Translations under genes and position numbers: made by a program
The notes under the pieces: model-generated
What the model was told of the DNA's origin: nothing
What the model saw: only the letters and a program-made list of their open reading frames with translations
Databases searched by the model: none
DNA from: Chlorops oryzae
Lineage: Eukaryota > Arthropoda > Insecta > Diptera > Chloropidae
Direction: 5' to 3'
Length of the DNA: 64,000 bases
NCBI GenBank assembly: GCA_020466095.1
Contig: CM035808.1
Location: 1,410,190-1,474,189, forward strand
Shown: piece after piece, positions 45,978-57,789 of the stretch
Layout of the letters: the number at the start of each line of letters is the position of its first letter
Numbering within the stretch: the first letter of the stretch is position 1

Positions 45978-46250
45978 AATAGAGTTGCAAAGAGTATCCG
46001 GCCTTAAATTTAATATCCGGCCGAATACCAGATACCATCTATACCCGGCCGCCCGATACCTTACATTAAACACTTGCTAAATTGTATTTGTACTATGAAT
46101 GCAGATTTGAAAACAGAGCGATTGGAGGAACAGCTCGGAACAAGCATTAGTAGTGCTATGACAAAAAATCCGAAAAATATATAACAGCAAAAAAAAATTA
46201 ACTATCCGGTATCTGGCGTCCGGACCTATACACTATCCGTTGTAACACTA
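45978..46250. mobile_element. Inverted-repeat element with AGAGTTGCAAAGAGTATCCG ends
   Basis: AGAGTTGCAAAGAGTATCCG at the left is approximately mirrored by GGACCTATACACTATCCG, then TTGTAACACT. ATCCGG words recur inside. The AGAGTTGC start resembles hAT-type ends; the assignment is tentative. Confidence 0.6.
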
Positions 46251-46634
46251 CCCTGCAGTAATATGGACTGAACCAAGTGTAGGCATCATGTTACCAGTAC
46301 TAGTCTCCCCTCATAATTCCACTTCTAATGTATTCAACTGACCTTTTTAACATGGGCCTGTCCTTGGGGCGGTACTAGTCCGCAAAACGGCTGTTTTTTT
46401 GGGTCAATTTTCTTAATTTTGTCTGGTTTTAGGATAGTCAAATGAGGAAAATTAGATAAAAATTCTATGTTGATGAAAGTGTCATTTACAGTCTACCCTT
46501 AAACAATCCCGTTTAATACCAACCGCTGGCTTGCCGAATTCGATGGAGCGAACAGCCATAATATAACCGGTAGGATTTGGACCGGTCAAAGGCCAGTCCT
46601 TATTGGGAAATTGACCGGCTTATTACTGCAGGGT
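46251..46634. mobile_element. Inverted-repeat element with CCCTGCAGTAATA ends
   Basis: CCCTGCAGTAATATGGACTG at the left and CCGGCTTATTACTGCAGGG at the right. The terminal 13 bases are a perfect inverted pair. Non-coding, about 384 bp, abutting the previous element. Confidence 0.85.
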
Positions 46635-46772
46635 ACCCAGCAAAACAAATACACGTAAGTATTAAAGTCATTTAAAACCCGTATCTATACGCGTATTCTC
46701 TCAGTCAAACGTAATTGGGCGTATATAGATGTGTACTTGTTTATCTTGTGTACGTGTAACAGTTGTCGCACT

Positions 46773-47152
46773 CGCCCAGCAGTTATTTAGGAAGTGCATT
46801 ACCAAAGTAATGCATTTTTTCATCGATGAAATAGGAATGCAAAAAGGAATGCAAAGTAAATTGAACAAATTTGCATGGAAAGGTAATCGAAAAGGTAATG
46901 TGTTGCTTAATAAGTTCACTCTTAAAGCACTTCGTTACATACTTCTACAGCATTGCTTGAGAATGCAAATAGTAATGCATTACAAAATCAAGTATTTTCG
47001 ATTACATTTCGTACAACTGGTAATGCAAATAGGTTTGCATTACATTCGCTAGGACATCGCCGTGTTAAAAATAATCGATTCTGTAATGCATAAACAGTAT
47101 GCCTTTTGAATTACTTTTTGCATTACCATCGGTTACAAATAACTACTGGGCG
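46773..47152. mobile_element. Inverted-repeat element rich in GTAATGCA words
   Basis: CGCCCAGCAGTTATTT and AAATAACTACTGGGCG are inverted with one mismatch. The inside repeats TGCATTAC and GTAATGCA about ten times on both strands, so the whole element can form a compound hairpin. Confidence 0.8.
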
Positions 47153-49370
47153 GTTGGATAAAATCATTAGCATGTGTGAGTGTAGCGCTATGTTTCGTAA
47201 GTGTCCAGTCTGCTGAAGGATTCGTCAATTCGCATTAATAAAAAAAAATATGTATTCCGGTCAACCTCGCGGTACGCCCTTTGAGTAAGTTGATCTCTTC
47301 ATTGCTGCAGGGAATCAACTGAGCTTTTGATTGTAACCGCTTCAATATATTTTCATGTGTTCAATGTTTGATCTATTAGAAACCAGGCACAAGAATAAGA
47401 AAAATATTTACACAAGCTTGACTCTCATACTTTCAGATTATTCAGTTGTGGCCTGTCACTGGCCTACCCATATGAAGAGGCCGGATCGGATACATTAAGC
47501 GGGTAAAGCCCTGTGATCTCATATCTTGGGCACATAACATAATTATCTTAATTTATGGACCGACAAGTGAATGAAAGTTGATGAGATTAAATCGATTAGA
47601 AGGAGAGCCTAGACCGACGTTTTCAATACGAAATGAAGAATTACCAAAAAGAGAAAAATCAAATCTAAAGATATAATTTCCATTCTATTCAATTCACAGT
47701 CACACACAGTCTTTGAAGTAGGAAATCCTGCACATGCCTGAAGAGCGTACGAGGTATTCATCAAGCAAATAATGACTTCGTTCGGTAAGTGTTGGCACAT
47801 TTTTCACTTTGACACACTTTTTTTTTGGCACGTGAATGAATGGATGTGTGGATGCCAAATACTCAAACGTCTTATTTCACTTAGCCTTGGACTCTAATTA
47901 AAGCAGTTCAAAGAACTCGTGAAGCTTCTCCGCATAATTGAGTGCATTCATTTCTCTCTGAAGTGGCGGCGAATATGAAAACATGTTTCGCCATGTCTGT
48001 GTGGGTGTCTTGTATGCATGTTGTCAGCGACATGTTTTCCACATATCGTCTTTGTTATTATAATATTTTTCCTTTGATTCATTTTGTTTTTTTTTTGTTT
48101 TTTTTTTACTCCTGCGTCTAGAGGAACAGAGGATGAAAGACGCCGTTGTCTTTCGTTTGCTTAACCTTGGACCTTTGAACTTATTTTTGCGTCTTTTGAA
48201 TACACACTTCCATTTGCCTTTGACGTTTCGAGTTCGGCTAAATTCATTGATTAATTTTACATTCGTTTCGTTCATTCGTGTTCTTATTTGTAAATGTGTT
48301 CGTTGAATTTCTTGTATTTTTACGAAATTTGTTGAAAATTTGCCCTTTTTCACCCATCGCTCTCTGTGACTGCAAATTAAGCAATTTTCCAGTCTGATTT
48401 GTGTGGGTGGGTGGCAGCAATAGAGATGGCAGCGTCTCTTTGTAGCTCAGTGTCACGAGAATCATCGAAAAATACGAAAAATTCCTTCAGTCATGCAGCC
48501 AGGGAAGGCCTAAGGGGGTTCAAACTTTATCTGAAATCAAGGATAACCCCTTTTTTTAGTTTGTTTTCTCTATTTTTATTTTTTTAATATTTTTTATATT
48601 TTTTGTTCTGCGAGCTAGCATGCCTGGGGCCTTTTTTGAGCAATTTTTTATTAAAATTTCAACCAGAAAAAAATTCTTTCAATGCCAAACTTTCAACAAA
48701 AATCACTTAAATTAAATCCTTACTTAAATGTATTTGAGGTCTAAAGAAAAAAAGCCATGACGAACTCATCTCTCTCACTCTTTTACTCCCTCACTCGTTC
48801 AACTTCGGTTTTTATTGCAGGCAAATGAATTGAAGGAAATCCCATCACTTCTCCCTTTATAGACATTCCTACTCATAAGCGTCAAACTCTAGTTTTCTAA
48901 GCTACACACACACGCATACACACACAATTTCAATGTTTTAATCCCCAATGACTATGGCTGGCTATATTGGTTTTCATAGCATTCCGACGGGTGTTCCGCA
49001 TCCAAGCCGAACTAAAAATGTTTACCAACCACAATCGAAACGATCGATGTACAAAAGAATTGTTGTGACTTCACAAATACGAATTGCCGATTGCCAAAAC
49101 ATTGAAGTCTGAGCACCTAAAAAGTCGATTTTTTTTGGAAGGAATAAAAACAGACTCCACAGGGATGGTTGTTCCAACAGAAAGGGTAGACAGCCTTATG
49201 AGAAAGGCATTCGGTCCTCTGAAAGGGATTTTAATTTGATTGATTTTTGGTAATGCTATACCTAAAAGCGCTGTAGAAATCGAGTCGTAGGTTCCTTTTG
49301 AGCAATTACTTTGAAATATACTCGAAAGGAATTTTTAAATTTTGTTGATTTTTCGATAGGTGCCATCTAA
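47153..49370. other. Intergenic DNA, no gene seen
   Basis: T-rich tracts near 48070-48110 and 48545-48610. The open frames are low-complexity. Confidence 0.5.
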
Positions 49371-49379
49371 AAACGGTCC

Positions 49380-50030
49380 TTGAAATAATCTTTCAATTTT
49401 ATATCTCAAAACTTAGTAAGAATATAACGTGAGCGATTGTAATATAACAGAAAAAAAAAATTTTTTAATTTTTACACTGAGAAAAATTTTTGCACAAAAA
49501 AGAAAACAAAAATGTAACTATTTTTTTCAGTGTTTTTCAGTTTTTCTAAAACCTTTTGAATTTTTTAAATGAATACCTTGTTTTATTAAAAATAACTCAC
49601 CGTTTGTTTCATCTTTTTATCTTAATTATTTCTGGAGATATTAAATTTTTAAAAACATGCCGTATGAGTAATGTGTTTTGTATCATTTTCGTACATTTGT
49701 ACTGGATATTAGTACTAGAGCATCTATGTGCACTTGTAATTTTTTGAATATCTCACTGTTGCGCCATTTAATTTGAATGAAACTTATTTTAATGAACGCT
49801 AATACTTAAAGGTATTTATTTTTAAAAATTTGTAGAGTGGCGGCAAACTGGGAATACGCTGAAAAAAATATTCAAAATTGTCTTTTTAGTTTTGTGCAAA
49901 AATTTTTCTCAGTGTAAAAATTAAAAAATTTTTTTTTTGATTTCCTGTTATATTAGCAATCGGCTAACGTTTGTTTCATCTTCTTATCTTAATTTAGTTT
50001 TTCAGATATAAAATTTTGAAAAAAGGCTTA
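49380..50030. mobile_element. Small foldback element related to 10195-14770
   Basis: The left arm (about 49380-49535) and right arm (about 49850-50030) are inverted. They share AATTTTTACACTGAGAAAAA with TTTTTCTCAGTGTAAAAATT, and TAATATAACAG with CTGTTATATTA. The ACACTGAGAAAAA-TTTTTTCAGTGT unit resembles the tandem unit of the large foldback. Confidence 0.75.
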
Positions 50031-51479
50031 TTAAAAAAGGATTTTCAAGGATTGAGCGTCTTCCAAAGATTCGAGCGACTTTTTTGAGAATTTTCGCAAT
50101 ACGTATCGTCAAGGTGAAAGTAATTTCTTTTTCGCCGATTTTTTTTCTCTTCAAATCGTTGAAATTCTCCTCGTTTGTTTCGTTTTAAGCTGGCTAAGCG
50201 TCGGGCGCCAACCACCCTTCATTGCCAGCCCTGCGCACGTTAACGAAAAGCCCGCACCGTATAGCCGCAATTACAACTTTTGTTGAAACAAGGTTGACAA
50301 GCGACAATGCAAAGCGGCTTGACTTTGCAACTTTATTACTGCTGATCCTAAAATGCTTTCAATCTCAATATAGAAACTTTGGCAGGATATATTCCGCAAC
50401 GTTATGTGGCAAAAGAGTGAGACTTTTAAGCTTTTTGATTGTTCGCGGGAAATGAAGCAAACGAGAAGGTATTATTATTTCCGAAAGGGATTGCCGGGGA
50501 TATGACCTAAAAAAGAATTCATTGATTCCTCTTCGCATCGACGATTTCTATTGCTTTGTTCAATGTTTTAAGGATTGTATTTTCTGTGGGAGCCCCTCAA
50601 AATATGCTAAACACGCGGTTTTTACTCTTCCACCTAAATACATACATGCACACATACATGGATAGATAGATTGATTCATTCAAATCATTCGAATAAAATT
50701 TCTTTCATATTTTATTTGAATGGCAGTTCCTTTTTGGCCTCTCTCTCTCTCTAGCTCGCTTCGTTTGTTATGTTCTCCTTCGGCTCTTATTCCGTTTCGA
50801 ATCAAAGTCAATGATTTCATCATTGGTTCATTGCCTCTTTAATGTTCCTGTTGTTGGACTCTAATGGAGAAAGATGAAAAAGCTGAGATCCGTTAAAGTG
50901 TGTTAATGCTAGGGTAATCAGTTGAATTGTGGTTTCGATTTTATTTTATTTTTTATCCTTTTTTTTCTGATTTGATTTGTGAAAAAACTTTGAAAAGTTG
51001 TGAAAAAAAATCATTTTATTTAATAGAAAATCGATTGGGTGTAAAGATGTCGGAGTTAAGTGTTATTAAAATGGCGGCAATTATCAGTTCAATTTATGAT
51101 TCATTTAAAAGGGAATGAACTTATAATCTTGGGCATAGTCTATCGACCTGAGAGATATGTATAGAGCACAAAGTTAATTTGCTGACAGACAATTTAATAA
51201 CTTTTGACGCAGCCCTCGTCCCTTTCAGTTCCATCTGAGGTCTAATCAATCGATCGAATAATGGTTGTGAAAGACGCTGTTGAGATATTTACTACAATTT
51301 ACAGACATTTTTTTAGACAATCTACAAGGATAATCAATAAAGATGTCTAGCCCGATTTTTGTTCCAGTTAAGAAAATTTGGATTTTTATTTATTCTTCGA
51401 TTTTCTATTAATTTATTTATTCTTATATGAAGACTTAAACGCCGGTTCAAGTCTGCATACGTCGAACTGAATCGGATAG

Positions 51480-52335
51480 CAATGGGAGAGAGATAGAGAT
51501 ATAAAGAGAAAGAGAGAGAAAGAAAGATAGTGAGAGAGAGAGCGAGAGAGAGAGAGAGCGAGAGAGTGAGAGAGCGAGAGAGAGACAAAGATAGTAAGTG
51601 GGAGATATAGTGAGAGAGAGAGATAGTGACAGATAGAGGTAAATTGAGAAAGAGATAGGGATATATAGAGACAGAGATAGATAGAGATAGATAGATAGAG
51701 ATACATAGAGATAGATAGAGATAGATAGAGATAGATAGAAGATAGAGATAGATAGAGATAGATAGAGATAAGATAGAGATAGATAGAGATAGATAGAGAT
51801 AGATAGAGATAGATAGAGATAGATAGAGATAGATAGAGATAGATAGAGATAGATAGAGATAGATAGAGATAGATAGAGATAGATAGAGATAGATAGAGAT
51901 AGATAGAGATAGATAGATAGAGATAGATAGAGATAGATAGAGATAGAGATAGATAGAGATAGATAGATAGAGATAGATATATATATAGATAGAGATAAAC
52001 AGAGATAGATAGATAGAGATAGATAGCGATAGATATAGATGTATAGAGATAGATAGAGATAGATAGAGATAGATAGAGATAGATAGAGATAGAGATAGAT
52101 GATAGATAGAGATAGATAGATAGAGATAGATAGAGATAGATAGAGATAGATAGAGATAGATAGAGATAGATAGAGATAGATAGAGATAGATAGAAATAGA
52201 TAGAGATAGATATAGATAATAAGAAAAGAGAGATAAGAAAGAGACAGAGAGAGACAGAGACAGAGATAGAAAGGGATTTATGGAAGTATATGGAGAGAGG
52301 TGGAGAGATACACAGATATAGAGCGATAGTGAAAG
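51480..52335. repeat. GATA-type array, 10-bp AGATAGAGAT unit
   Basis: 51670-52220 is almost pure AGATAGAGAT with a few indels. Degenerate AGAGAGA tracts flank it. The long minus-strand Ser/Leu/Ile/Tyr frame over it (326 codons) is produced by the repeat and is not a gene. Confidence 0.97.
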
Positions 52336-52339
52336 ATAG

Positions 52340-54200
52340 AGAGAGACAGAGAGAGGCGGCAGAGAGAAAAAAGTAAAAAATGTATTTATCCATAAATAAG
52401 CTCGTGACAGCGAATCTCCAAAGGCGCCTCGTAAAAAAGTTGTGATAAGGAAAGCTAAAAAAAAAGCAAATTCGGATAACAGATGATATATTATATATTT
52501 ATTTTAATTATATAACAAAAAGCTTAAAAAATAAATTAGTTAGGCTAACAAAAGCTTTTGCACTAGCATCTAAGGCCTTCGGCAGGACACATGATATATT
52601 TCCTGCGGTACTAACAAAGAGTACAAATTTCAAAAGGACTTTTGCTACGATTTCCTTGAAATTTGCACACAATAGTTTAGAAATGTTGCAAATTCAGAAA
52701 AAGATATTTCAAAAATGTAAAAAGTTTTTTAAAACCCAACAATCCCGTTAATTAATTTGAAGTTTCTGAAGAACCACTGAAAGCGAATAGAATCCTTTTG
52801 CGAATAGAATCCTTTTACAGAAAAGCCCCATCCATTGGATCAATCATCGCATTTTTGCATGAATATTTTTGATTTTTAGTTTTATCCTTGCAAGTTTAAG
52901 TCACGCTTTGCAGCAATGAATAATTTTCATTCTAATCGGCTTTACTTTTGAATTCCATTTAGGGTGGCAGTAGGGGGGAAAGGGAAAAGCAGTTTGATAA
53001 AAATCTGTAGATTGTTTTTGTTGTTAAATTGCAATTCGCGCATCTAGAAAAATCACTTTCCCGATGAAATTGGAATCATGTTGAGTTTTTATATCCGAAA
53101 AACGCAATAAAACATTTTTCCATGCAAACGAAATAAAATGAAAATAAAAATAAAAGTAAGAATAATAAAACCGGGGAAAAAAATCCTCGCATTCGAAAAC
53201 ATTGGGCACACGTTGTTGCGCATATTGCAGATGTACGCGCAAATCCATAAAACACATAAAAACTGAGGGAAAAGCGACCAAAACATGCAAAGAGGAACAT
53301 CAGTTTTGGATATGATAGCAAAAAAAAAAATATATATGCATACATATATCAGGACGAAAAGGAATAAATATCCCGTTTGAATGTTTGTCGAAGTAAAGTT
53401 TTCAATTCCGTTCAAAAAAGATTGCGGTTCAAGCAGCCTTCGCAATGTCTCAGAAAAAGTTGTGGCTTCAGTTGTATTTTTATGTCAAATTTTTCTATAA
53501 AATCTCGCAATATTGAATTTGTTTTATGCATCCAAGGATATACATACATATATGTATGTGCGCGGTAAACTGAAACAAATGACAATCGAAATGGAAGCGA
53601 AATTATTGTGTATTGAATTGCAAGGATTCCATAGGAAAAATCCAAAAATATTGGGACAGACCCATGCGCTCTTGTTAGAGATTTTTTTGGATTATCCTCT
53701 TTGGGGGACATTACGATAACAGTTTGCTTGCACGTCTTCGGGGGTCATTCACTTAAAAAAAAAAATAAATAAATAAAATAAATTTATTTCAATTGAATAT
53801 TTAAATTGGATTTAACTTACGTTTTTATTTGCAGTTAGATTTCAATGCAAATCGGTTTGGTGGAAGTCTCAATCATCATCATCGGAGGAACATTTTTTAG
53901 AAGACTCTTGTGCTCTCCTCAAAACGGATCGTGCGATCTTCATTCTATTGGTTATCTCCGATTTCAAAAAGGTCTTCACTGTGAACTTACAATACCAGGA
54001 ACCAGTCGATCCTTTTAGTTGGATCATTTAAGTGCCTCGTGGCCTTGTGTGTACTCAATGGGCAGTAAAAAAGATCCTGTTAACGGCAATTCAGCTCTAT
54101 ATAGGGACTTACGAAGCATTCGACTTGCACAAATCGTTCTCTAGAGATGGATGAAATCAATCAAGGTATAGCAGCAATCACTTTCGCACTTTCTTCTGAT
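52340..54200. other. Intergenic DNA, no gene seen
   Basis: Several overlapping low-complexity frames at 53024-53711; none has splice or start support. A-rich tract at 53755-53785. Confidence 0.5.
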
Positions 54201-54204
54201 GATT

Positions 54205-55120
54205 AACCCTTTATAGTGCCCGACACATACATATAACGTGTCTGAAAGAAGAGGGGGAGACATAAAATGGCTAACTATTGCTGAAAAATGATATAAAATT
54301 ATTTTTAAAGCCTTCAACTAAAGGGTTATTTAAACCATATAAAAAATTCCACTTATTATATAAACAAGGGTAAAAAAAACATTTAAAGCAACAAAAATGT
54401 TCCCACTTAATATATCATGCAGTAGAGGGATAACAAAACGATTAACTTCGAAAAAATGTTTCGAAATTTTTTAAATATATCAGTCAGTAAAGGGTTAATA
54501 ATTCCATTTTCCCACTTAATATAGTAGAGGGATAAAAAAACTATTTACTTCGAAAAAATTTTTTAGACACTATAAATACTTATATTAGTCAGTAAAGGGT
54601 TAATAATTCCATTTTCCCACTTAATATATCACGCAGTAGAGGGATAACAAAACGATTTACTTCGAAAAAAATTTTTAGACACTTTATAAATATCAGTCAG
54701 TAAAGGGTTAACACTTTCATTTTCCCACTTAATATATCATGCAGTAGAGGATAACAAACCGAGTTACTTCGAAAAAATTTTTTTGACACTTTATAAATAT
54801 ATCAGTCAGTAAAGGGTTAATAGTTCCATTTTCCCACTTAATATATCATGCAGTAGAGGGATAACAAAACGATTTACTTCGAAAAAAAATTTTAGACACT
54901 TTATAAATATATCAGTCAGTAAAGGGTTAATAAATCCATTTAGAGTGATAAAACATTCTCCCACTTAACTTATATATGAAGCATTTAAGGGTTAATAAAA
55001 CGATTTACAGGCAATTAATTTTTTGGCATATTTTTAATATACCATGCAGTAAAGGGTTAATAAAACGGTTAACTGAAAAAAATTTTTCGCTTATTCAAAA
55101 AATCATTCGGTAAAGGGATA
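54205..55120. repeat. AAAGGGTTAATA satellite, second array
   Basis: Opens TTAACCCTTTATAGTGCCCG. Repeats TCAGTCAGTAAAGGGTTAAT, CCATTTTCCCACTTAATATA, TCATGCAGTAGAGGGATAAC and CGATTTACTTCGAAAAAA about six times at 105-125 bp. The AAAGGGTTAATA and CATGCAGTA words are shared with the array at 34553-35833. Confidence 0.9.
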
Positions 55121-55129
55121 AAAGAAGAA

Positions 55130-56150
55130 GAAAAATATTTGAAAAATATTTCGTATTAATCAAATTTTCTGACTGAAGAGCGTGCACTCACTATCTCCCT
55201 TTCGAGGTGCTCCTTCGACTGCATCGAAATTCATGTGTAAAAGCGACTTGAAGAGCAATTTACTATAAAATCCTTTTCGATAAAGATTATTGCCCATATC
55301 CTTCGCAAGGAGCTCATGCAGCTTGAGATGCATCTAAGGAGTTTTCACCTTAGCTATTATAAGTTTTTATGATTGCTCAATAAAAGTTAATATGAAGCCA
55401 AATGAAGTTAAAATGCTGAAAATAATTACAATTTTATTTCACCCTAGGAACACGTACAAAGGAGCAAAAACATGAAGAAGAAAAAAAAAATGTACAAAAA
55501 AATGATTAATGTTCTTCGAGGGATTTATCGCAAAGTCCAAGTGAGAAAATAAAAATTATACTTAACTCCAAACAATCCTTTTCGATGGAAAAATAAAGCA
55601 ATCATAATGAAAGCCACCTTGACGCACCGAAAAAGCAGCCGTCCGAAAGGGATTTTTTCTGCACATACCCACTTACCTAAGTGAATCATTCAATCTGGCA
55701 AAAATGCTCATCATACTTGTTGCCTGTTGATGTTTGTTGTTCGTTGAAGCTCAGCTCAGCATTCGCGACTGCTGCCGATGAGGATGATGCGGATGATGAC
55801 GATGGCGTTGGCGATGGCGATGACGGTGCTGGTCAATAATAAATTCTGTTTAAGTACTGCAAAAGCACAACGCAACGAATCGAAATAAGTGAAAAACTAC
55901 AACAACAACAACAACAAAAACGACGGAGGCGATGGAAATTCATTTTTCCCCAATAGTAAGGACTCGGAAGAGAATTTAACGAAAGCTTTTATTATTTCAA
56001 GTAGTTGAAGCAGTTCTGTTTTGCACCCTCGAAACGAGGTCAATAGCTTTAAAAGTGTGAAAAAAACTCATTGCGAATATATTTTCTGAAGGCGATTTAA
56101 ATGAAATTGCAATTGAAAAAGATTTGCAGAGTTAATCATTTAATGAAAAC
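55130..56150. other. Intergenic DNA with a GAT/GGC-rich stretch
   Basis: 55760-55840 contains GATGATGCGGATGATGACGA and GATGGCGATGACGG, open as a short acidic frame ending in TAA but without a start. CAA triplets at 55903-55925. Not supported as a gene. Confidence 0.45.
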
Positions 56151-56154
56151 CATA

Positions 56155-56495
56155 AGCAATCAATATAATCTACCATTTACATATTTGACACCTGCCTTAG
56201 GTGAATTTGAATATATTTTGTATGAGAAATATCGAAAAATTAGATTAAATGAGATTTTTCTACAAGCCACCGATCGTTTTGGCTCCATAAAAGTATTAAA
56301 AGTTCTTAAAAACTTTGTTCGATTGCCAATCAATAAAATCTACCCTTTTCATATTTAACAACCACCTAAGCTAAATTTGAATACACTTTGCATGAGAAGA
56401 ATCGAAAAATTAGATTAAATGAGAATTACCCACAAGCCGCCGATCGATTTGGCTCCATAAAAGTATTAAAAGTTCTTAAAAACCATGTTCGATTG
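56155..56495. repeat. 170-bp direct tandem duplication
   Basis: Two units (about 56155-56324 and 56325-56495) share CGAAAAATTAGATTAAATGA, TTTGGCTCCATAAAAGTATT and AAAAGTTCTTAAAAAC. They lie immediately upstream of the promoter-like region at 56535. Confidence 0.9.
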
Positions 56496-56534
56496 AACCA
56501 CTTCAGCTTCTTTGAAAAATGCACCACGAAACTA

Positions 56535-56753
56535 TCGCGAGAATCGAAAACAAGCGGCATCCCTATTTCTTTTGCTTGCATTCTCGCGATCTGTATGTCA
56601 TTCAGTGTGGGAGTGAGAGAACACGTGTTCAGTGAAGTTGGACGGGGACTCTTGCAAATTCGAAGTGTTGCGTTGGAAGTTCATTTTTAATTGTGTTAAT
56701 TGTGTTTAAAAAGTGGTGTAAAGTGTGTGAAAGTGTGAAAAAACATTAAAGAA
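56535..56753 (+). promoter_or_regulatory. Promoter-like region and 5' UTR of candidate gene
   Basis: The inverted pair ATCGCGAGAAT (56536) and ATTCTCGCGAT (56579) is perfect over 11 bases. Two initiator-like TTCAGTG words follow (56601, 56628), as does the palindrome ACACGTGT. The sequence then becomes a GTG-rich leader (GTGTTAATTGTGTTTAAAAA, GTGTGTGAAAGTGTG) of the kind seen in fly 5' UTRs, and ends at an ATG. Promoter activity is inferred. Confidence 0.45.
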
Positions 56754-56850
56754 ATGACAAAAGTGTTTAGATTAAGTGAAAAAGACATTCAATTCGACTG
56801 CGATCTTCAGAATTTCTTCGCTGCGAAAAAATGCTTCGTCATGCTCCAAG
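56754..56850 (+). CDS. Candidate first coding exon of an unidentified gene
   Basis: Begins at ATG 56754 after a leader with AAAGAA just upstream and reads 32 codons plus one base: MTKVFRLSEKDIQFDCDLQN, then FFAAKKCFVMLQ. It ends at a full-consensus donor CAAG|gtgagt. The mixed, hydrophilic-to-hydrophobic composition is unlike the low-complexity frames elsewhere in the window. I do not recognise the protein, and no continuing exon was found in the remaining 7 kb, so the rest would lie beyond the window, or this is a non-functional or non-coding RNA first exon. Confidence 0.4.
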
Positions 56851-56933
56851 GTGAGTGCTTTTTCTCTTCATTTTCTCTTCCTTTTCTCTTCCTTTCTTCG
56901 CAATTCGTATGTTTGATGGATGTTTTCACGTTT

Positions 56934-56955
56934 GAATTCTATTTTTCAGGTAAGC
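56934..56955 (+). promoter_or_regulatory. Recursive-splice-like site (acceptor fused to donor)
   Basis: TTCTATTTTTCAG|GTAAGC: a pyrimidine tract and CAG acceptor immediately followed by a near-consensus donor, 99 bp after the donor of the candidate first exon. In Drosophila, ratchet sites of long introns have this zero-length-exon form. It could instead be an ordinary acceptor for a tiny second exon. Confidence 0.4.
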
Positions 56956-57300
56956 ACGAAACTCTTTTCTAACCAAAGAAGAACAAAAGGAATGAACGAA
57001 GGCTCATTTGCACATTTCTGATGTTTGTATGTGTGTACATATGTGGGTACCTATAATAATATATAACTTTCAAATCAAATGCCTCCAATTACACAAACAA
57101 TTTACAAAGAATTATTTTTGAATTTCTTCGGAAATCTGAATGCACTTTTCGCATGGATTTCGCATGGTTTTCTGAAAATGAAAAAAATATTGAAAAAACA
57201 TTTTATGGAAGCGTTTTTTTTTATATCGGTTTTTAAAGTTATAATTTTTTAAGTGACGGATTAAAATCAAAATAAGCATTGATAATTAGAAATGCAAGCC
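56956..57300. other. Intergenic or intronic DNA, nothing recognised
   Basis: Downstream of the recursive-splice-like site. AT-rich, with no exon seen. Confidence 0.4.
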
Positions 57301-57302
57301 TT

Positions 57303-57785
57303 ATGAATAGAGATCGGATTTTGAATTTTTTTTTATTTTTTTTTAATTTAACTACTTTTTGAATATTTTATTCACTGAAGTAGGATTTTTTTGTTAATTT
57401 CACAAATCAAAATCTTAAAAGTCATTCAAAATCGAACTAATTTGGAATTTTTGACTGCCAATTTTTTGAATATTTTGCATTTTTGTTTGAATTTTTTGAA
57501 TTTTTTTAAATTTTTTGAATATTTTGATTTTTTTGAATTTAAAAAAAATTTTTTTGGAATATTTTTTTGATTTTTTTTTCTTCATTTTTTTACATATTCA
57601 AATTCCGAGGCATACTTATGACATTTTGCATTTTGGTTTGAATTTTTTTGAATTTTTAAAAAATTTTTTAAATATTTTGAATTTTTTGCATTTTTTTTGA
57701 ACTTTTTGATTTTTTTGAATTTTTTAAAAATTTTTTGAATTTTTTTTTTTAATTTTTTACTTATTCAAATTCCGAGGCATACTTA
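57303..57785. repeat. GAATATTTT repeat, second copy
   Basis: Starts GATCGGATTTTGAATTTTTT. Shares TATTTTATTCACTGAAGTAG and AATCGAACTAATTTGGAATT with 38190-38995. Two right edges, ATTCAAATTCCGAGGCATAC, occur at 57596 and 57763, suggesting a duplicated end. Confidence 0.85.
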
Positions 57786-57789
57786 TGAA

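Noticed and set aside
51413..52393. 326-codon minus-strand open frame rich in Ser, Leu, Ile and Tyr
   Set aside because: It lies on the AGATAGAGAT array and follows from a 10-bp period that contains no stop on that strand; there is no start or splice context.
55679..55843. Short acidic + strand frame (Asp/Gly-rich) ending in TAA
   Set aside because: No start codon and no acceptor; a GAT/GGC triplet stretch explains it.
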